Source of the DNA: Lachnospiraceae bacterium | Lineage (GTDB): Bacteria > Bacillota > Clostridia > Lachnospirales > Lachnospiraceae | Assembly: GCA_017618195.1 (NCBI GenBank) | Contig: JAFZUW010000046.1 | Span: 54,702 to 118,701, forward strand | Reading direction: 5' to 3' | Length of the DNA: 64,000 nucleotides | Shown: piece by piece, positions 63,332 through 64,000 of the stretch | How positions within the stretch are numbered: position 1 is the first letter of the stretch | Layout: every line of letters begins with the position of its first letter | Program-made: the position numbers and the translations under genes | Notes under the pieces: generated by a model | The model's input: only the letters and a program-made list of their open reading frames with translations | Database searches by the model: none | What the model was told of the DNA's origin: nothing

Positions 63332-63604
63332 CTAACAGCGTCCGCGTTCCAAGTTGCGCCGATACTCCTCCTGACGTCTTATCATCCTGCGGATATCGTC
63401 CTCATTCAATCCATCCGTCTCTTTGACAATCTCCTGCGTTTCCCAGAAACACTCCGCGCATTTTTCCACGATATCAAGGAGTTCCCGCTCGGCATCCTGC
63501 TCCTTGAGAATACTCTCAAATTGACGGAGCACGTCGGCGCCGCCCGGATACGGGTTCTTTTGTACAATCTGTGTGATCAAACTGAATAACCTGTCCTTGT
63601 CCAT
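63332..63604 (-). CDS. Small helical protein, tandem paralogue 1
   Basis: A 90-residue protein (MDKDRLFSLITQIVQKNPYP) ending YRRNLERGRC, paralogous to the 87-aa gene 40 bases downstream. Both have ILKEQ at the same place, an acidic middle and the C-terminal GRC. First gene behind a consensus promoter (63654-63682). AGGAGAGAG precedes the ATG. Family not recognised. Confidence 0.75.
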   Translation of the reverse strand: MDKDRLFSLITQIVQKNPYPGGADVLRQFESILKEQDAERELLDIVEKCAECFWETQEIVKETDGLNEDDIRRMIRRQEEYRRNLERGRC

Positions 63605-63653
63605 ACTCTCTCCTTTGCCTCATTGCGAGAACCGTTTTCTTATTTCTGATTTG

Positions 63654-63682
63654 ATATTATCATTTTGATATTAAGATGTCAA
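63654..63682 (-). promoter_or_regulatory. Promoter of the small-paralogue/NAD-salvage operon
   Basis: Perfect TTGACA (63677-63682) and TAATAT (63654-63659), 17 bases apart, on the minus strand, about 50 bases upstream of the 90-aa gene. Confidence 0.78.
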
Positions 63683-63782
63683 TAGGGATTTTTATTCCGG
63701 AAAATGCCACGCGCCATCAAGCCCTGATCAGGCTTTTGTTGACATACGATCCGATGCGGCAAAATCAGCGGATTCTTATTGA

Positions 63783-63820
63783 AATAAAAAAAATAGGAAC
63801 GGTATATTACCATTCCTATT
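63783..63820 (-). terminator. Terminator downstream of tRNA-Asn
   Basis: AATAGGAATGGTAATATACC then GTTCCTATT TTTTTTATTTC on the minus strand: near-perfect stem with long T run. It ends the transcript carrying tRNA-Asn and two palindromes. Confidence 0.9.
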
Positions 63821-63837
63821 CAACAAACTGACAAGGG

Positions 63838-63926
63838 TCACAAGGAATCCTCCCACTGCGTGGGTCCCTCCTTCTGACAAGGGGTCACAAGGAATCCTCC
63901 CACTGCGTGGGCCCCTCCTTCTGACA
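63838..63926 (-). repeat. Two type A palindromic repeats after tRNA-Asn
   Basis: Copies at 63838-63877 and 63885-63926, reading TCAGAAGGAGGG...CCTTGTGA on the minus strand around CCCAC-GCA-GTGGG stems. They are 90 percent alike and arranged head to tail between tRNA-Asn and its terminator. Confidence 0.85.
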
Positions 63927-63932
63927 AATACT

Positions 63933-64000
63933 CCCCCTGTTGGACTCGAACCAACGACACTGCGGTTAACAGCCGCATGCTCTACCGACTGAGCTAAGGA
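63933..64000 (-). tRNA. tRNA-Asn(GUU), cut by the right edge
   Basis: Anticodon GTT in loop CTGTTAA of stem TGCGG/CCGCA; D-arm and T-arm are complete. The first few bases of the 5' acceptor strand lie beyond position 64000. Confidence 0.93.

Larger units (their letters stand above)
63605..63932. other. Intergenic region with promoter, terminator and palindromes
   Basis: About 330 bases without a gene. It contains the operon promoter (63654-63682), a small AAGCCCTGATCAGGCTT palindrome near 63720, a strong terminator (63783-63820) for the tRNA-Asn transcript and two type A palindromes (63838-63926). Nothing coding seen. Confidence 0.8.

Overview
The window looks like chromosome of a Gram-positive anaerobe of the Clostridia, most likely a Lachnospiraceae relative. 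This is inferred from the gene families (DUF4364, DUF6171, a PAS/GGDEF/EAL protein with a CxxC PAS, orphan PqqD-like protein, GH51 arabinofuranosidase), strong GGAGG ribosome binding sites, Gram-positive tig-clpP-clpX-lon-engB order, and tRNA genes without encoded CCA. Almost everything is on the minus strand; the plus strand carries only the pspA region and one tRNA-Arg. No phage, transposase, CRISPR array or rRNA was seen. Layout: 1-2.9 kb holds the start of an ATP synthase operon (atpB, atpE, continuing off the left edge), a membrane protein and an rRNA-type methyltransferase. 3.0-5.9 kb (+) holds PspA, DUF4364, NfeD and an SPFH protein, a membrane-stress set. 6.1-13.5 kb holds DUF3137, engB, lon, clpX, clpP and tig, the proteostasis block. 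13.6-16.6 kb encodes a large GGDEF/PAS/EAL protein whose catalytic motifs all look degenerate. 16.9-22.0 kb is a tight four-gene envelope operon led by an XRE regulator with a consensus promoter and palindromic operator candidates. 22.2-24.7 kb holds a DJ-1 protein, a Cys-rich DUF6171 protein and an arabinofuranosidase. The most unusual part is 25-42 kb plus 48.7-51.3 kb: eight large paralogous surface proteins. They have a signal peptide, chained modules with DxDxDGxxD (calcium-loop-like) motifs and 'SGGxA...SAAPG...W...FxMPAxDV' repeats, usually a Thr/Pro linker, one C-terminal membrane helix and a charged cytoplasmic tail. Seven lie in one block that also contains a secreted trypsin-like lipoprotein protease, an orphan PqqD-like protein and citrate synthase; six are nearly contiguous, several with overlapping genes. 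43.8-46.6 kb holds an SNF2-type helicase and five tRNAs; 46.7-55.4 kb holds a sugar-binding lipoprotein, rdgB, the eighth surface protein, a THUMP methyltransferase, tRNA-Arg, a lipoprotein, another methyltransferase and a membrane protein. 55.5-56.7 kb is a tRNA operon interspersed with nested palindromic repeats; related palindromes occur in the other minus-strand tRNA arrays. 56.7-63.7 kb holds a RelA/SpoT-like HD hydrolase, small proteins and a probable NAD-salvage operon (radical SAM protein, pnuC, nadR, NrtR-like Nudix regulator) preceded by an LRR protein and two tandem small paralogues ending in GRC. A tRNA-Asn is cut by the right edge. All functional calls rest on reading motifs by eye; no database search was run.
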